Shown here: piece by piece, positions 42,898 to 51,563 of the stretch
Layout of the letters: each line of letters starts with the position of its first letter
Position numbering within the stretch: position 1 is the stretch's first letter
NCBI GenBank assembly: GCA_910578715.1
Contig: CAJTRL010000009.1
Location: 13,390 to 77,389 of the forward strand
DNA: 64,000 bases
Direction: 5' to 3'
DNA from: an uncultured Lachnospiraceae bacterium
GTDB taxonomy: Bacteria; Bacillota; Clostridia; Lachnospirales; Lachnospiraceae
Program-made: the position numbers and the translations under genes
Notes under the pieces: model-generated
The model's input: the letters and a program-made list of their open reading frames with translations, nothing else
Databases searched by the model: none
What the model was told of the DNA's origin: nothing

Positions 42898-44628
42898 ATG
42901 GCAGAAAAAAGAACGCAGCGGACGGTGCTGACCGGGAATCCGGTATCGGCCGGAGCCGCGGTGGCAGAAGCCTTTGTCTATAAACCGCAGAAGATGGAAA
43001 TCGGCCGGATTTATTATGATGCCGGAAAAAAGAAAGAAAAGCTGGATGCTTTTCATCGGACGGTAGAATTGGCGAAGGAAGAACTGACGCAGCTTGCAAA
43101 ACAGTTTGAAGAAGAGAATGGGGAGCAGTCCGGTATTTTTCTGGCACATCGTGAAATGCTGGAGGATGAGGAACTGATTTCGGAAACGGAGCTTGCTATC
43201 CGGGATGAGCTTTTGGAACCGGACAGCGCAATCGAGAAAGTATTTTCTGAATTTGCCGGGCTGCTCGGGCAGGTGGAGGATGAACTGATTGCGGCGCGCG
43301 CCGCAGATTTGCATGACGTAAAAAAGCGGTTACAGCGTATTTATCAGGGCAGAACAGAAAAAAAACTTTCCGCGCCTGGGAAGGATGTCATCATTATTGC
43401 ATACGACCTGCTTCCCAGCGATACGGCATCTCTGGACCGCAGGCATGTAAAGGGAATTATTACGGAAAAAGGCGGATGCAATTCCCATTCGGCAATTCTT
43501 GCGAGGAGCTTCCGGATTCCGGCGGTATCCGGCGTATCAGGCGCGGTTGATAAGATTTTTGATGGGATGTATCTCGCCCTTGATGCGGGGAAGGGAGAAG
43601 TAATTCTGGACCCGACGGATGAAGATACGAAAAAGTGTCTTGCCATGTGCGGGGAGGAACGGAAGAAACGCTCTGAGGAAGCACAGTATCGGCAGAGGCT
43701 GGGTATCATGGGAGACGGAACGAAGATAGAACTGGGAATCAATATCGGCTCCTGTACATTTGACGCTTTGGGTGAATCTTATGATTTTGTCGGCTTGTTC
43801 CGCACGGAATTTCTGTATATGGAAAAAAATACGCTTCCAACAGAGGAAGAGCAGTTTGCGGCTTATCGGAAAGTTCTTCTTCAGGCGGAGGGAAAACCGG
43901 TGACGCTTCGGACGCTGGATATCGGCGGAGACAAAACACTGCCTTATATGGAACTGCCCAAAGAAGAAAATCCATTTCTCGGCATCCGTGCGCTGCGCCT
44001 GTGCTTTTCCAGACCGGACATTTTTATTACACAGCTTCGGGCCGCTCTGCGGGCTTCCGTTTACGGAGAACTTAGGCTGATGTTTCCGATGACGGGTGGA
44101 ATGGAGGATATTTACCGCGCGAAGGCTTATGTAAAAGAAACGATGAAAAAACTGGACGAAGAACAGGTGCCATATGATAAAAATATAAGAACAGGTGTTA
44201 TGATTGAGACCCCGGCCATGTCGATTATTGCGGATATGGCGGCGGAAGTAGTAGATTTTGCCAGCATCGGTTCCAATGATTTGACACAGTATGTCAGCGC
44301 GGCGGACAGGATGAACCCGGAAGTTTCTTCTTATTATCAGAACTGCTCTCCAGCAATGCTCAGATTGCTTGCATCGGTTTTTGGCGCTTTTGCCAAAGCG
44401 GGCAAACCTATATCGGTTTGCGGGGAAATGGCGGGAGATTCCGGACTGACAGCGCTGCTTATCGGACTCGGAGCGCGAAAACTCAGTATGAGCGCATCGT
44501 GTCTGTCCGGCGTCAAAGCGGCACTGTCCGGAATAACGATAGAAGAAGCGGAAGAACTGGCGGCACGGTGTAGTACAATGCGGACACAGGATGAAATTCT
44601 GCAATATCTTTACACCCCAAAACCGTAA
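42898..44628 (+). CDS. ptsI: PTS Enzyme I (phosphoenolpyruvate-protein phosphotransferase)
   Basis: Moves phosphate from phosphoenolpyruvate to HPr. At 576 residues it is full length. The phosphorylated His is in KGGCNSHSAILARSF. The PEP-binding domain shows GLFRTEFLYME, TLDIGGDKTLPYM and the active-site Cys in PISVCGEMAGD. It follows the HPr gene by 63 bases and ends the PTS locus. Its end is 18 bases from the end of the convergent PurF paralog. I saw no clear terminator in between. Confidence 0.95.
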   Translation: MAEKRTQRTVLTGNPVSAGAAVAEAFVYKPQKMEIGRIYYDAGKKKEKLDAFHRTVELAKEELTQLAKQFEEENGEQSGIFLAHREMLEDEELISETELAIRDELLEPDSAIEKVFSEFAGLLGQVEDELIAARAADLHDVKKRLQRIYQGRTEKKLSAPGKDVIIIAYDLLPSDTASLDRRHVKGIITEKGGCNSHSAILARSFRIPAVSGVSGAVDKIFDGMYLALDAGKGEVILDPTDEDTKKCLAMCGEERKKRSEEAQYRQRLGIMGDGTKIELGINIGSCTFDALGESYDFVGLFRTEFLYMEKNTLPTEEEQFAAYRKVLLQAEGKPVTLRTLDIGGDKTLPYMELPKEENPFLGIRALRLCFSRPDIFITQLRAALRASVYGELRLMFPMTGGMEDIYRAKAYVKETMKKLDEEQVPYDKNIRTGVMIETPAMSIIADMAAEVVDFASIGSNDLTQYVSAADRMNPEVSSYYQNCSPAMLRLLASVFGAFAKAGKPISVCGEMAGDSGLTALLIGLGARKLSMSASCLSGVKAALSGITIEEAEELAARCSTMRTQDEILQYLYTPKP

Positions 44629-44646
44629 TATGGGAAATGGAAGCGC

Positions 44647-46053
44647 CTATTCCCGCCCATCCCAGCAATAAGTACACAGCTTTGATTTATCAATACCGAC
44701 CGATTCAACCATATCATCCAGACGGTTATAACGGAGAGAAGTGAAATTGAGCTTCTCTCTTATTTTTTCCAGCATATCGTGGTACTGCATGGATTCCGGG
44801 TCCGCATAGGCGGTCAGATTGGGATATTTATTGTCGGATTCCATTTCCTGAATGACCTGACGCGTAATCAGCTCCATTTCGGACGTTGACCGGGAGAAAT
44901 TCAGGTATTTACAGCCGAAAAGAAGCGGCGGGCATGCCGGGCGGATATGGACTTCCTTCGCACCGCTCTGATACAGAAATTCCGTCGTTTCCCGCAGCTG
45001 TGTCCCGCGCACGATGGAATCGTCAATCAAAAGCAGGCTGCGGTCCTTGATAAGGTCGTGAACCGGAATCAGCTTCATCTTGGCAATCAGATTCCGTTTG
45101 CTCTGAATGGTAGGCATGAACGAGCGGGGCCAGGTCGGCGTATACTTGATGAAAGGTCTGGAAAAAGGGATTCCGGATTCATTTGCATAGCCGATTGCAT
45201 GCGCTGTGCCGGAGTCCGGCACGCCCGCTACGATGTCCGGCTTCACATCATCCCGCTGTGCCAGTTTGGCGCCGCAGTGATAGCGCATCTGCTCCACGCT
45301 GATACCCTCGTAAGAGGAAGAGGGATAGCCGTAATAAACCCAGAGAAAGGTACAGATTTTCATTTCGCTGCCCGGAGCGGCAAGGGTTCTTACCCCTTCC
45401 GGGGTGACAATTGCAATTTCACCGGGGCCTAGTTCCCTCTCATCCTGATATCCCAGATTCAGATAGGCAAAACTTTCAAAAGAAACGCAGCAGCCGGTGT
45501 CTTTTTTCCCAATAACGAGCGGTGTACGCCCCAGACGGTCTCTGGCGGCATAAATGCCTTTCGGCGTCATCAACAGCATCGTCATGGAACCTTCAATCAG
45601 CTCCTGGGCATACTGCAGTCCTTCAATCAGGTTGTCTTTCTGGTTGATAATGGCGGCCACAAGCTCGGTCGCGTTAATATCGCCGCCGCTCATTTCCAGA
45701 AAATGTGCGTGGCCGCTCTGAAAAAGCTGTCCGACGATTTCTTCTTTGTTATTGATTCTGCCAACGGTGGTGATGGCGTATGTACCGTGATGGGAACGGA
45801 TGATAAGCGGCTGAGGCTCGTAGTCGGAGATACTGCCGATGCCCAGAGAGCCGCTCATTTTATTGATATCTTTGTCAAATTTCGTGCGGAACGGTGCGTT
45901 TTCGATGTTGTGGATGGCTCGGTCAAAGCCGCTCTGCTGATTATAAACGGCCATACCGGCCCGCCTCGTGCCGAGATGGGAATGATAATCCGTGCCAAAA
46001 AATAAATCAAAAGTGCAGTCTTCCTTAGATGCGACGCCAAAAAATCCGCCCAT
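44647..46053 (-). CDS. PurF-like amidophosphoribosyltransferase paralog lacking the glutaminase cysteine
   Basis: A 468-residue paralog of PurF. The start at ATG 46053 is fixed by GGAGG five bases upstream. The mature end would be GGFFGVASKEDC: the position of the catalytic N-terminal Cys of PurF is Gly, so the glutamine-hydrolysing site should be dead. The phosphoribosyltransferase half keeps the PRPP loop LLIDDSIVRGTQL. Cysteines in KICTFLW, FGCKYL and the C-terminal LCTYCWDG correspond to iron-sulfur ligands of PurF. It may use free ammonia, act in another pathway, or regulate. Homologs of this type are common in Clostridia as I recall. A true purF is at 28616. Confidence 0.85.
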   Translation of the reverse strand: MGGFFGVASKEDCTFDLFFGTDYHSHLGTRRAGMAVYNQQSGFDRAIHNIENAPFRTKFDKDINKMSGSLGIGSISDYEPQPLIIRSHHGTYAITTVGRINNKEEIVGQLFQSGHAHFLEMSGGDINATELVAAIINQKDNLIEGLQYAQELIEGSMTMLLMTPKGIYAARDRLGRTPLVIGKKDTGCCVSFESFAYLNLGYQDERELGPGEIAIVTPEGVRTLAAPGSEMKICTFLWVYYGYPSSSYEGISVEQMRYHCGAKLAQRDDVKPDIVAGVPDSGTAHAIGYANESGIPFSRPFIKYTPTWPRSFMPTIQSKRNLIAKMKLIPVHDLIKDRSLLLIDDSIVRGTQLRETTEFLYQSGAKEVHIRPACPPLLFGCKYLNFSRSTSEMELITRQVIQEMESDNKYPNLTAYADPESMQYHDMLEKIREKLNFTSLRYNRLDDMVESVGIDKSKLCTYCWDGRE

Positions 46054-46162
46054 AATGTCCTCCATATTCTGTCTTTGCGCATTAGATGTTAATGATACTA
46101 TTATTAGTATATAAAAATTCACAGGACAGGGCAATGGGGTATTTGAAAAAATTGAAATCCGC

Positions 46163-46191
46163 TTGACGTATGGCGTGATAAAAGGTATAAT
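46163..46191 (+). promoter_or_regulatory. Sigma-A promoter of the riboswitch/UPF0016 transcript
   Basis: TTGACG (46163-46168), 17-base spacer, TATAAT (46186-46191), directly before the riboswitch. Confidence 0.75.
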
Positions 46192-46201
46192 ACAAACACG
46201 A

Positions 46202-46318
46202 ATGAGGGAGTAGTCGGCACCGGAAACGTGCGGTATATCAACATACTGGCGAAAGCCTGGTATATCTTAATTGATGAGACTCATGTGGGGCGTAGTTGCT
46301 GTGCATGTGTCTTTTTTT
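46202..46318 (+). ncRNA. yybP-ykoY manganese riboswitch and expression platform
   Basis: The leader of the UPF0016 gene carries the conserved yybP-ykoY blocks in order: GGGAGTAGTC, then TCAACATACTGG and GCCTGGTATA, then GATGAGACTCATG. The outer stem P1 pairs ATGAG (46202-46206) with CTCAT (46280-46284). Downstream, ACTCATG and CATGTGT could form a competing hairpin ending in a run of seven T residues (to 46318), an apparent terminator. Manganese binding would favour P1 and let transcription continue. The whole leader, about 220 bases, holds no credible ORF. Confidence 0.85.
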
Positions 46319-46418
46319 GTAAAACAGGAAAGTCTGTAAATCTTCGATTGCATCCTGTGAAAGAGGCGGATACAGCAATGTACCCGCTATTTTTGACAAA
46401 AGAAAGGATGTGGCAAAG

Positions 46419-47105
46419 ATGACAGTTTTTCTGACAGTTCTATTCACGATTTTCATTGCGGAGATGGGGGACAAAACCCAGTTATTGCTCGTGGCGATGG
46501 CCGGAAAGTATAAGGTTTCCGACATTCTGACAGGAACCTGGCTGGCGACGGTATTGCTGAATGTGCTGGCCGTAGGAGTGGGAGCGGCGCTTGGCAGCTA
46601 CCTGGACATGAGAATTATCAAACTGGCGGCCGGCCTGGCCTTCTTCTGGTTTGCCTATTCGACGTTGCGAGGGGAAAAAGAAGAGGAAGAAAAGGAAATC
46701 AAACATAAGGCGGGCCCGGTTCTGGCGATTTTCGGCTCTTTTTTCATCGGGGAGCTCGGCGATAAGACGCAGCTTTCCGCGATTACCCTCGCCGCCAACT
46801 ACACACAGCACCAGTTTATGAGCGCCTTCCAGGTATTTCTTGGATGTACGCTCGGCCTGATTCTTGCGGATTTGATAGGGCTGATTGTCGGCGTTGTTCT
46901 GAAAAGCAAGATGCCGACCGGCATCCTGAATGCGCTTTCCTTCGCGATTTTTGCGGTTTTCGGCGTGGCAAGCATCCGGGAAGCTATGCTGTTAATTTTT
47001 GGAGCGGGGACAAAAGCAGTGGTCTGTTATCTTATCATAACAGTTGTTTTTGCTGTTTTCTGCCTGGCTGCTTTTGGAAAAAGACGGGCCGGAAAACATT
47101 CTTAA
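46419..47105 (+). CDS. UPF0016/GDT1-family manganese exporter
   Basis: A 228-residue membrane protein with the two-fold repeat of the UPF0016 family. The signature E-x-G-D-K-T appears twice: FIAEMGDKTQLLLV and FIGELGDKTQLSAI. These acidic residues bind the cation. Family members (GDT1/TMEM165, MneA) export manganese or exchange Ca/Mn for protons. The manganese riboswitch in front strongly supports manganese as substrate. ATG 46419 lies 10 bases after AGAAAGGA; GTG 46410 is too close to it. Confidence 0.9.
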   Translation: MTVFLTVLFTIFIAEMGDKTQLLLVAMAGKYKVSDILTGTWLATVLLNVLAVGVGAALGSYLDMRIIKLAAGLAFFWFAYSTLRGEKEEEEKEIKHKAGPVLAIFGSFFIGELGDKTQLSAITLAANYTQHQFMSAFQVFLGCTLGLILADLIGLIVGVVLKSKMPTGILNALSFAIFAVFGVASIREAMLLIFGAGTKAVVCYLIITVVFAVFCLAAFGKRRAGKHS

Positions 47106-47132
47106 AACGCATGGAGAAAGGACATCATCCAT

Positions 47133-48116
47133 ATGATTTTTAAATGTAGTAACTGCGGCGGCAATACGGTTTATGAGCCGTCCAGGAAAAAAATGTACTG
47201 TCCGCACTGTGAAAGCCTGGACAGCGAAAATATCGTTCACGATGGTTCCCTGGCACAGTGCGGGAACTGTGGTGCACCCCTGACGCCCGGACAGTACGAG
47301 TCGGCGGGAAGATGTGCGCACTGTGGCAGTTATATTGTTTACGACGAACGAATCAGCGGGATTTTTGAACCGCATCTGATTCTGCCATTCAGATTCGACA
47401 AAGAAATGGCGGTAGAACTGCTGAATAAAGAATTTCATAAAAAGACGTTCCTTCCTAGCAGCTTTCTTTCCCAGAAGAGTCTGGAAAAATTACAGGGCAT
47501 CTATGTTCCTTTCTGGCTGTACGACTATCAGGCGCACTACGATTTTGAAGGAGAGGGCACAAAAGTGCGGAGCTGGCAGCAGGGAGATACGGAATATACG
47601 GAAACTTCCTATTTTCATATTATCCGGCAGATGGAGGCGGATTTTGACAGGGTTCCGGTAGATGCTTCTTTTAAGATGGACGACGGCGAAATGGATTTGA
47701 TGGAGCCTTACTCTTATCGGGAGCTGGAGGATTTTGACCCCAAATACATGTCCGGTTTTGAAGGAGAAGTCTATAACCAGAGCGCGCCGGAACTGGAAGG
47801 ACGCGCCCAGGTGAAGGTGCGGAATGCGTCGGAAACGCTGATGCAGGGCTCCCTTGCGGGTTACAGCAGCATCCGGCCGGGGAGAAAAGAACTGAACCTT
47901 CGCAGAGACGGTGTCTGCTATGCGCTCATGCCGGTGTGGATGTATCTGTACCAGTATCAGGGAAAGACCTGGCGCTTTCAGGTAAACGGGCAGACCGGAA
48001 AAGTAGTCGGCAAGACGCCTGTATCCAGAGGAAAAGTTTTTTTATACGGCCTGACAACAATGTTTTCCGTCAGCGCAATTTTTTATCTGATAGGTGCCAT
48101 TCTCGGGATTATGTAA
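47133..48116 (+). CDS. Zinc-ribbon membrane-associated protein
   Basis: A 327-residue protein of unknown function. The N-terminus has three CxxC knuckle pairs (FKCSNCGGN, YCPHCES, QCGNCGAPL, RCAHCGSYI), enough for two zinc ribbons. The middle is soluble (PFWLYDYQAHYDFEGEG, YFHIIRQMEADFDRVPVD). One C-terminal membrane helix (LTTMFSVSAIFYLIGAILGI) ends the protein. Such proteins are often annotated as PriA-like zinc-finger proteins. It precedes a TPM-domain gene by 41 bases; the pair is probably co-transcribed. Confidence 0.7.
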   Translation: MIFKCSNCGGNTVYEPSRKKMYCPHCESLDSENIVHDGSLAQCGNCGAPLTPGQYESAGRCAHCGSYIVYDERISGIFEPHLILPFRFDKEMAVELLNKEFHKKTFLPSSFLSQKSLEKLQGIYVPFWLYDYQAHYDFEGEGTKVRSWQQGDTEYTETSYFHIIRQMEADFDRVPVDASFKMDDGEMDLMEPYSYRELEDFDPKYMSGFEGEVYNQSAPELEGRAQVKVRNASETLMQGSLAGYSSIRPGRKELNLRRDGVCYALMPVWMYLYQYQGKTWRFQVNGQTGKVVGKTPVSRGKVFLYGLTTMFSVSAIFYLIGAILGIM

Positions 48117-48157
48117 ACCAAAGAGGATGCCGTGCCGGGGTATGAGGGAGAATTGGA

Positions 48158-49039
48158 ATGAGAGAATATTTCAGATATTTTAAATGGGTATTTATCGTAA
48201 TTGCTGTGCTTGTGCTGATTCTTGGCGGCGTAAAAGGTGTTCAGAAAGCGGCGTCGGCGATGGGGAAGCATGAACGGACGAATACGGAGTGTTCGACGAC
48301 GCAGCGCGTCTTCGATTATGCGGATGTTCTGTCGGATGCGGAAGAGAAAAAGCTGGAAGAACTGATAGCCAGACGGGAGAGCCAGACAGGCTGCGATATT
48401 GTTCTGGTTACGCTGTTTGAATCGCTGGAAGAGTATGCGAGGGAAATCGAACCGGATGTGCCCTATAATCAGTTTGTCAGAATTTTTGCGGAACAATATT
48501 ATGAAGAAAACAATTTCGGTTATAATAAGCCGAACGGGGATGGCGTTATCCTGGTCGATAACTGGTTCCGGGAGGCCGACGGCAAAATACATACATGGTT
48601 CTGCACCACAGGAATCGTAAAGGATGCTTATTCGGATGCGGATATCGACAGCATTCTGGATGATGTATACCTTTATGTGGAAGACAATCCATACCGTGCC
48701 TATAAGACTTATGTAAACGAGTTTTACCGCCATATGACAGGGAAACGGTTTCTCAATCTGAACCTTCCGGGATGGCTGCCGATACTGGCCGGAATCATAG
48801 CACTAGTTATTTTTATCCCGGCAAACTGGAAATCCGGGAGCGGCAGCAAAACGACCACGGCGGCTACTTATCTGAACGGCGGAATAGAACATTTTTCCAA
48901 TAAACAGGATATATTTTTAAGAAAGTCCGTTACCAAACGCCATATTGACACGAGCAGCAGCGGCGGAGGCCATAGCGGTGGCGGAGGCGGCGGAGGCGGC
49001 GGGGGCGGAAGCCACGGGGGAGGCGGCCACAGCCGCTGA
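48158..49039 (+). CDS. TPM-domain membrane protein with Gly/His-rich tail
   Basis: A 293-residue protein with a membrane helix near the N-terminus (WVFIVIAVLVLILGG), a TPM domain (VFDYADVLSDAEEKKLEELI, then DIVLVTLFESLEEYA and GVILVDNWF), a second membrane helix (WLPILAGIIALVIFI) and an unstructured end made of Gly, His and Ser (SGGGHSGGGGG). TPM domains act in membrane-protein or photosystem maintenance and some have phosphatase activity; the role here is unknown. The His/Gly tail could bind metal. Confidence 0.75.
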   Translation: MREYFRYFKWVFIVIAVLVLILGGVKGVQKAASAMGKHERTNTECSTTQRVFDYADVLSDAEEKKLEELIARRESQTGCDIVLVTLFESLEEYAREIEPDVPYNQFVRIFAEQYYEENNFGYNKPNGDGVILVDNWFREADGKIHTWFCTTGIVKDAYSDADIDSILDDVYLYVEDNPYRAYKTYVNEFYRHMTGKRFLNLNLPGWLPILAGIIALVIFIPANWKSGSGSKTTTAATYLNGGIEHFSNKQDIFLRKSVTKRHIDTSSSGGGHSGGGGGGGGGGGSHGGGGHSR

Positions 49040-49121
49040 GCCATTGCGGCACCACCTGATATCCATAAGCACGGCGGCAGCAGTCCGCTTTGGAATTAGA
49101 TAGAAAGGGAGACAATTAAAA

Positions 49122-49544
49122 ATGCAGATTGTACCTACACTAAATTTTGGAGGGGATTGCCGGGAAGCGATTCAGATGTATGAGAAAGCGTTTCAGGGAA
49201 AGATTAGTTGTATGATTACATACGGAGAAGCGAATGACCCTAAATATAACCCGCTGCTGAAAGAAAATCAAAATGAATATATATACCATTCGGAACTTGT
49301 TTTGGATAATCAGAGAATTATTATGAGCGATAATGTGGATATTGATTTTCAAACATGCTATTCAAACTTTCTTACGATTATGTTTGATACAAAAGAAGAA
49401 GTGATAGGGGCATATGAAATCATGAAAGAAGGAAGTACAACAATATATCAGCTGGAAGCAACGCCTTATAGTTCCTGCAGGGTTGTTTTTGTGGATAAGT
49501 TTGGAATCCGCTGGGGAATTATGACCGAGCAGACAGAGCGTTGA
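49122..49544 (+). CDS. VOC-fold (PhnB/glyoxalase-like) protein
   Basis: A 140-residue protein of the PhnB-like VOC group: NFGGDCREAIQMYEKAF at the start, YHSELVLDNQRIIMSDN in the middle and FVDKFGIRWGIM at the end. These form the two beta-alpha-beta-beta-beta units of the fold. Function is unknown. The gene is more AT-rich than its neighbours. A symmetric terminator follows. Confidence 0.82.
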   Translation: MQIVPTLNFGGDCREAIQMYEKAFQGKISCMITYGEANDPKYNPLLKENQNEYIYHSELVLDNQRIIMSDNVDIDFQTCYSNFLTIMFDTKEEVIGAYEIMKEGSTTIYQLEATPYSSCRVVFVDKFGIRWGIMTEQTER

Positions 49545-49573
49545 GCTTAAAGTCCTTATGCGGACGTGCATAT

Positions 49574-49610
49574 AAAAAACAACCCACATGACGGTATGGG
49601 TTGTTTTTTT
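49574..49610. terminator. Bidirectional intrinsic terminator
   Basis: AAAAAACAACCCA and TGGGTTGTTTTTT pair perfectly around a ten-base loop. It serves both the VOC gene and the convergent rpsT. Confidence 0.9.
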
Positions 49611-49647
49611 ATAGGAATATTTATTTTAATCAATATCCGAATGAAAA

Positions 49648-49911
49648 TTAAGCCATCTTATTAACTGCCTGTGCTAAACGGGATACTTTTCTGGAAGCGG
49701 TATTCTTATGGAATACGCCCTTCGAAGCGGCCTTATCAATAGTAGCCGTAGCAGCGAGCAAAGCGGACTTCGCAGCATCCTTGTCGTTCGCGGCAACAGC
49801 AGCATTTACTTTCTTTACAGCAGTCTTAACGCCGGATTTGATAGCTTTATTTCTATCTGCCTTTGTTCTGTTTACTAAGATTCTCTTCTTTGCTGATTTG
49901 ATATTAGCCAA
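49648..49911 (-). CDS. rpsT: 30S ribosomal protein S20
   Basis: A small basic helical protein that binds 16S rRNA in the 30S subunit. The 87-residue product starts ANIKSAKKRI and is rich in Lys and Ala. I chose TTG 49911 because AGGAGG ends eight bases upstream; the in-frame GTG 49920 overlaps that site and would give a non-standard start. A TTG start on a ribosomal protein gene may limit its expression. Confidence 0.93.
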   Translation of the reverse strand: MANIKSAKKRILVNRTKADRNKAIKSGVKTAVKKVNAAVAANDKDAAKSALLAATATIDKAASKGVFHKNTASRKVSRLAQAVNKMA

Positions 49912-49999
49912 GATACACACCTCCTATTACAATCAGATTTTTCAGGAAAGTGTCTCATTAATCCGGACACGGACGTTTTAATGGAAACACACAGCTATT

Positions 50000-50028
50000 A
50001 TTGTAGAATAACTACTAAATTCTGTCAA
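50000..50028 (-). promoter_or_regulatory. Sigma-A promoter of rpsT
   Basis: On the minus strand TTGACA (50028-50023), 17-base spacer, TACAAT (50005-50000), giving a leader of about 80 bases. Confidence 0.75.
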
Positions 50029-50049
50029 TACATAATTTGGACATTTTTG

Positions 50050-50416
50050 CGAAAACTAAAGCCATGCACTTTCAAGTAAAACCAGACTGACCGTGCTTGC
50101 ACGGGTCAGGCTGCTTTTACTTGAAAGTATAGGGCGCAGCCCGAACCGAGATGAAGCGGAGCGGAATCGAGGTTGCATGGCTTTAGATTTCGGCCAGCCA
50201 CGCGAGACGAGCGAAGCAAAGTCGAGCCCCCTTCCCGACCGAGTCAGGCGAAAGTATAGGGCGCAGCCCGAACCGAGATGCAGCGGAGCGGAATCGAGGT
50301 TGCATGGCTTTAGTTTTCGGCCGGCCAAAGAACCAGACAGACCGTGCATACGCGAGACGAGCGAAGCAAAGTCGAGTCCCACCCCGCCCGGGACGAGCGA
50401 AGCACAGTCCCCCACG
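50050..50416. repeat. GC-rich repeat island between rpsT and gpr
   Basis: Two copies of a unit of about 78 bases start at 50123 and 50250 (period 127), each followed by CGCGAGACGAGCGAAGCAAA (50201 and 50351); a shorter GACGAGCGAAGCA lies near 50393. A 19-bp piece of the unit occurs inverted at 50050-50068 and 50301-50319. A hairpin with arms CTTTCAAGTAAAA/TTTTACTTGAAAG spans about 50070-50128. Several open frames cross it but none looks coding. Between 50417 and 50540 nothing but the gpr ribosome site is clear. Confidence 0.8.
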
Positions 50417-50540
50417 CACTCGCCCGCCCGCGCCGCATATAATAAACAAAGGAATGATAAATAATCCGTATTCCGCGCCCTTTGGAGTTACTTATTTACC
50501 CTTCCTGAGAAAAAGGAAAGAAGAAACGAGGACATGAGAT

Positions 50541-51413
50541 ATGAGTTGGTTTCAGGTCAGAACAGACCTGGCATTGGAAGCCAGGGAAAGTATTGACGGG
50601 AAAGAAAACGAAATTCATGGTGTAAAAGTAGAAGAAAATTATGATAAAGACAGCGATGTGCACATTACGACAGTCATCATCGAGACAAAAAACGGCTCCC
50701 GTGCGATGGGCAAGCCGATGGGAACGTATGTGACGCTGGAAGCTCCCGCCATGATTGAGCCGGAAGAAGATTATCATCAGGAGATTTCGGATATTCTGGC
50801 CGGGGAAATCAGAAAACTTCTGAAAGAGCCGGAAGAAGAACATTCAATTCTGGTTGTCGGTCTCGGAAACCGGGATGTGACAGCGGATTCGCTTGGCCCC
50901 AACGTGGTCGATAATCTTTTTATTAACAGGCATATTGTCATGGAATATGGAAAAGTTGCTTATAACTGTTCCAGGATGAACATGGTAAGCAGTTTGATAC
51001 CGGGTGTTATGGCAAAGACCGGCATGGAATCGGCGGAGATTATCAAAGGCGTTATCGAGCAGACGGCTCCCGACCAGGTAATCGTCATCGATGCGCTGGC
51101 GGCGCGCTCTACCAAGAGGCTGAACCGGACGATACAGATTACCAATACAGGAATCCATCCGGGTTCCGGTGTCGGAAACCACAGGAATGCCCTGACGGAA
51201 GAGAGTTTACAGGTTCCGGTGCTGGCAATCGGCGTGCCGACGGTCGTGGATGCGGCGACTATTGTGGGAGACGCCATCGGGGAATATCCGAGCGCGCTTT
51301 CGGAACTGAACAACATGTATGTCACGAGCAAAGACGTGGATTTTCAGATACAGCAGATAAGCCATATTCTGTGTGATGCGCTGAATAAAGCGCTGGATAT
51401 CTCTTTATCATGA
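50541..51413 (+). CDS. gpr: Spore protease GPR
   Basis: An aspartic-type endopeptidase that degrades small acid-soluble spore proteins during germination. It is made in the forespore as a zymogen. The 290-residue product has the short pro-segment before VRTDLALEA, and the family stretches LVVGLGNRDVTADSLGP and VIVIDALAARSTKRLNRTIQ, with NTGIHPGSGVGNHR. The next gene is spoIIP, a neighbour found in many spore formers. No clear sigma-F/G promoter could be defined. Confidence 0.95.
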   Translation: MSWFQVRTDLALEARESIDGKENEIHGVKVEENYDKDSDVHITTVIIETKNGSRAMGKPMGTYVTLEAPAMIEPEEDYHQEISDILAGEIRKLLKEPEEEHSILVVGLGNRDVTADSLGPNVVDNLFINRHIVMEYGKVAYNCSRMNMVSSLIPGVMAKTGMESAEIIKGVIEQTAPDQVIVIDALAARSTKRLNRTIQITNTGIHPGSGVGNHRNALTEESLQVPVLAIGVPTVVDAATIVGDAIGEYPSALSELNNMYVTSKDVDFQIQQISHILCDALNKALDISLS

Positions 51414-51468
51414 GAGCACCCATTGTCTGCATATAATGAACAATGGGGCAGAACGGAAAGTCCTGCGC

Positions 51469-51562
51469 GTCTGCCAAAGCAGACAGATGGGTGTAAGGTT
51501 GAAAAGAAGGGATTTTCAACTTTTGATTCAAATGTCTGCTAAAGCAGACAGATGGGTGTAAG
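51469..51562 (+). repeat. 29-bp direct repeat around the spoIIP start
   Basis: The 29 bases at 51469-51497 recur at 51534-51562 with one change. Each copy has a GTCTGC/GCAGAC hairpin and ends ATGGGTGTAAG. The first copy opens a 24-codon frame (51487-51561) that stops two bases before the spoIIP ATG at 51564. Confidence 0.8.
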
Positions 51563-51563
51563 C

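Noticed and set aside
46228..46422. A 64-codon frame in the leader of the UPF0016 gene
   Set aside because: It runs through the manganese riboswitch and its terminator; the sequence is explained by RNA structure.
50056..50464. Several overlapping open frames in the repeat island
   Set aside because: They arise from GC-rich repeats on both strands, lack ribosome sites and have low-complexity translations.
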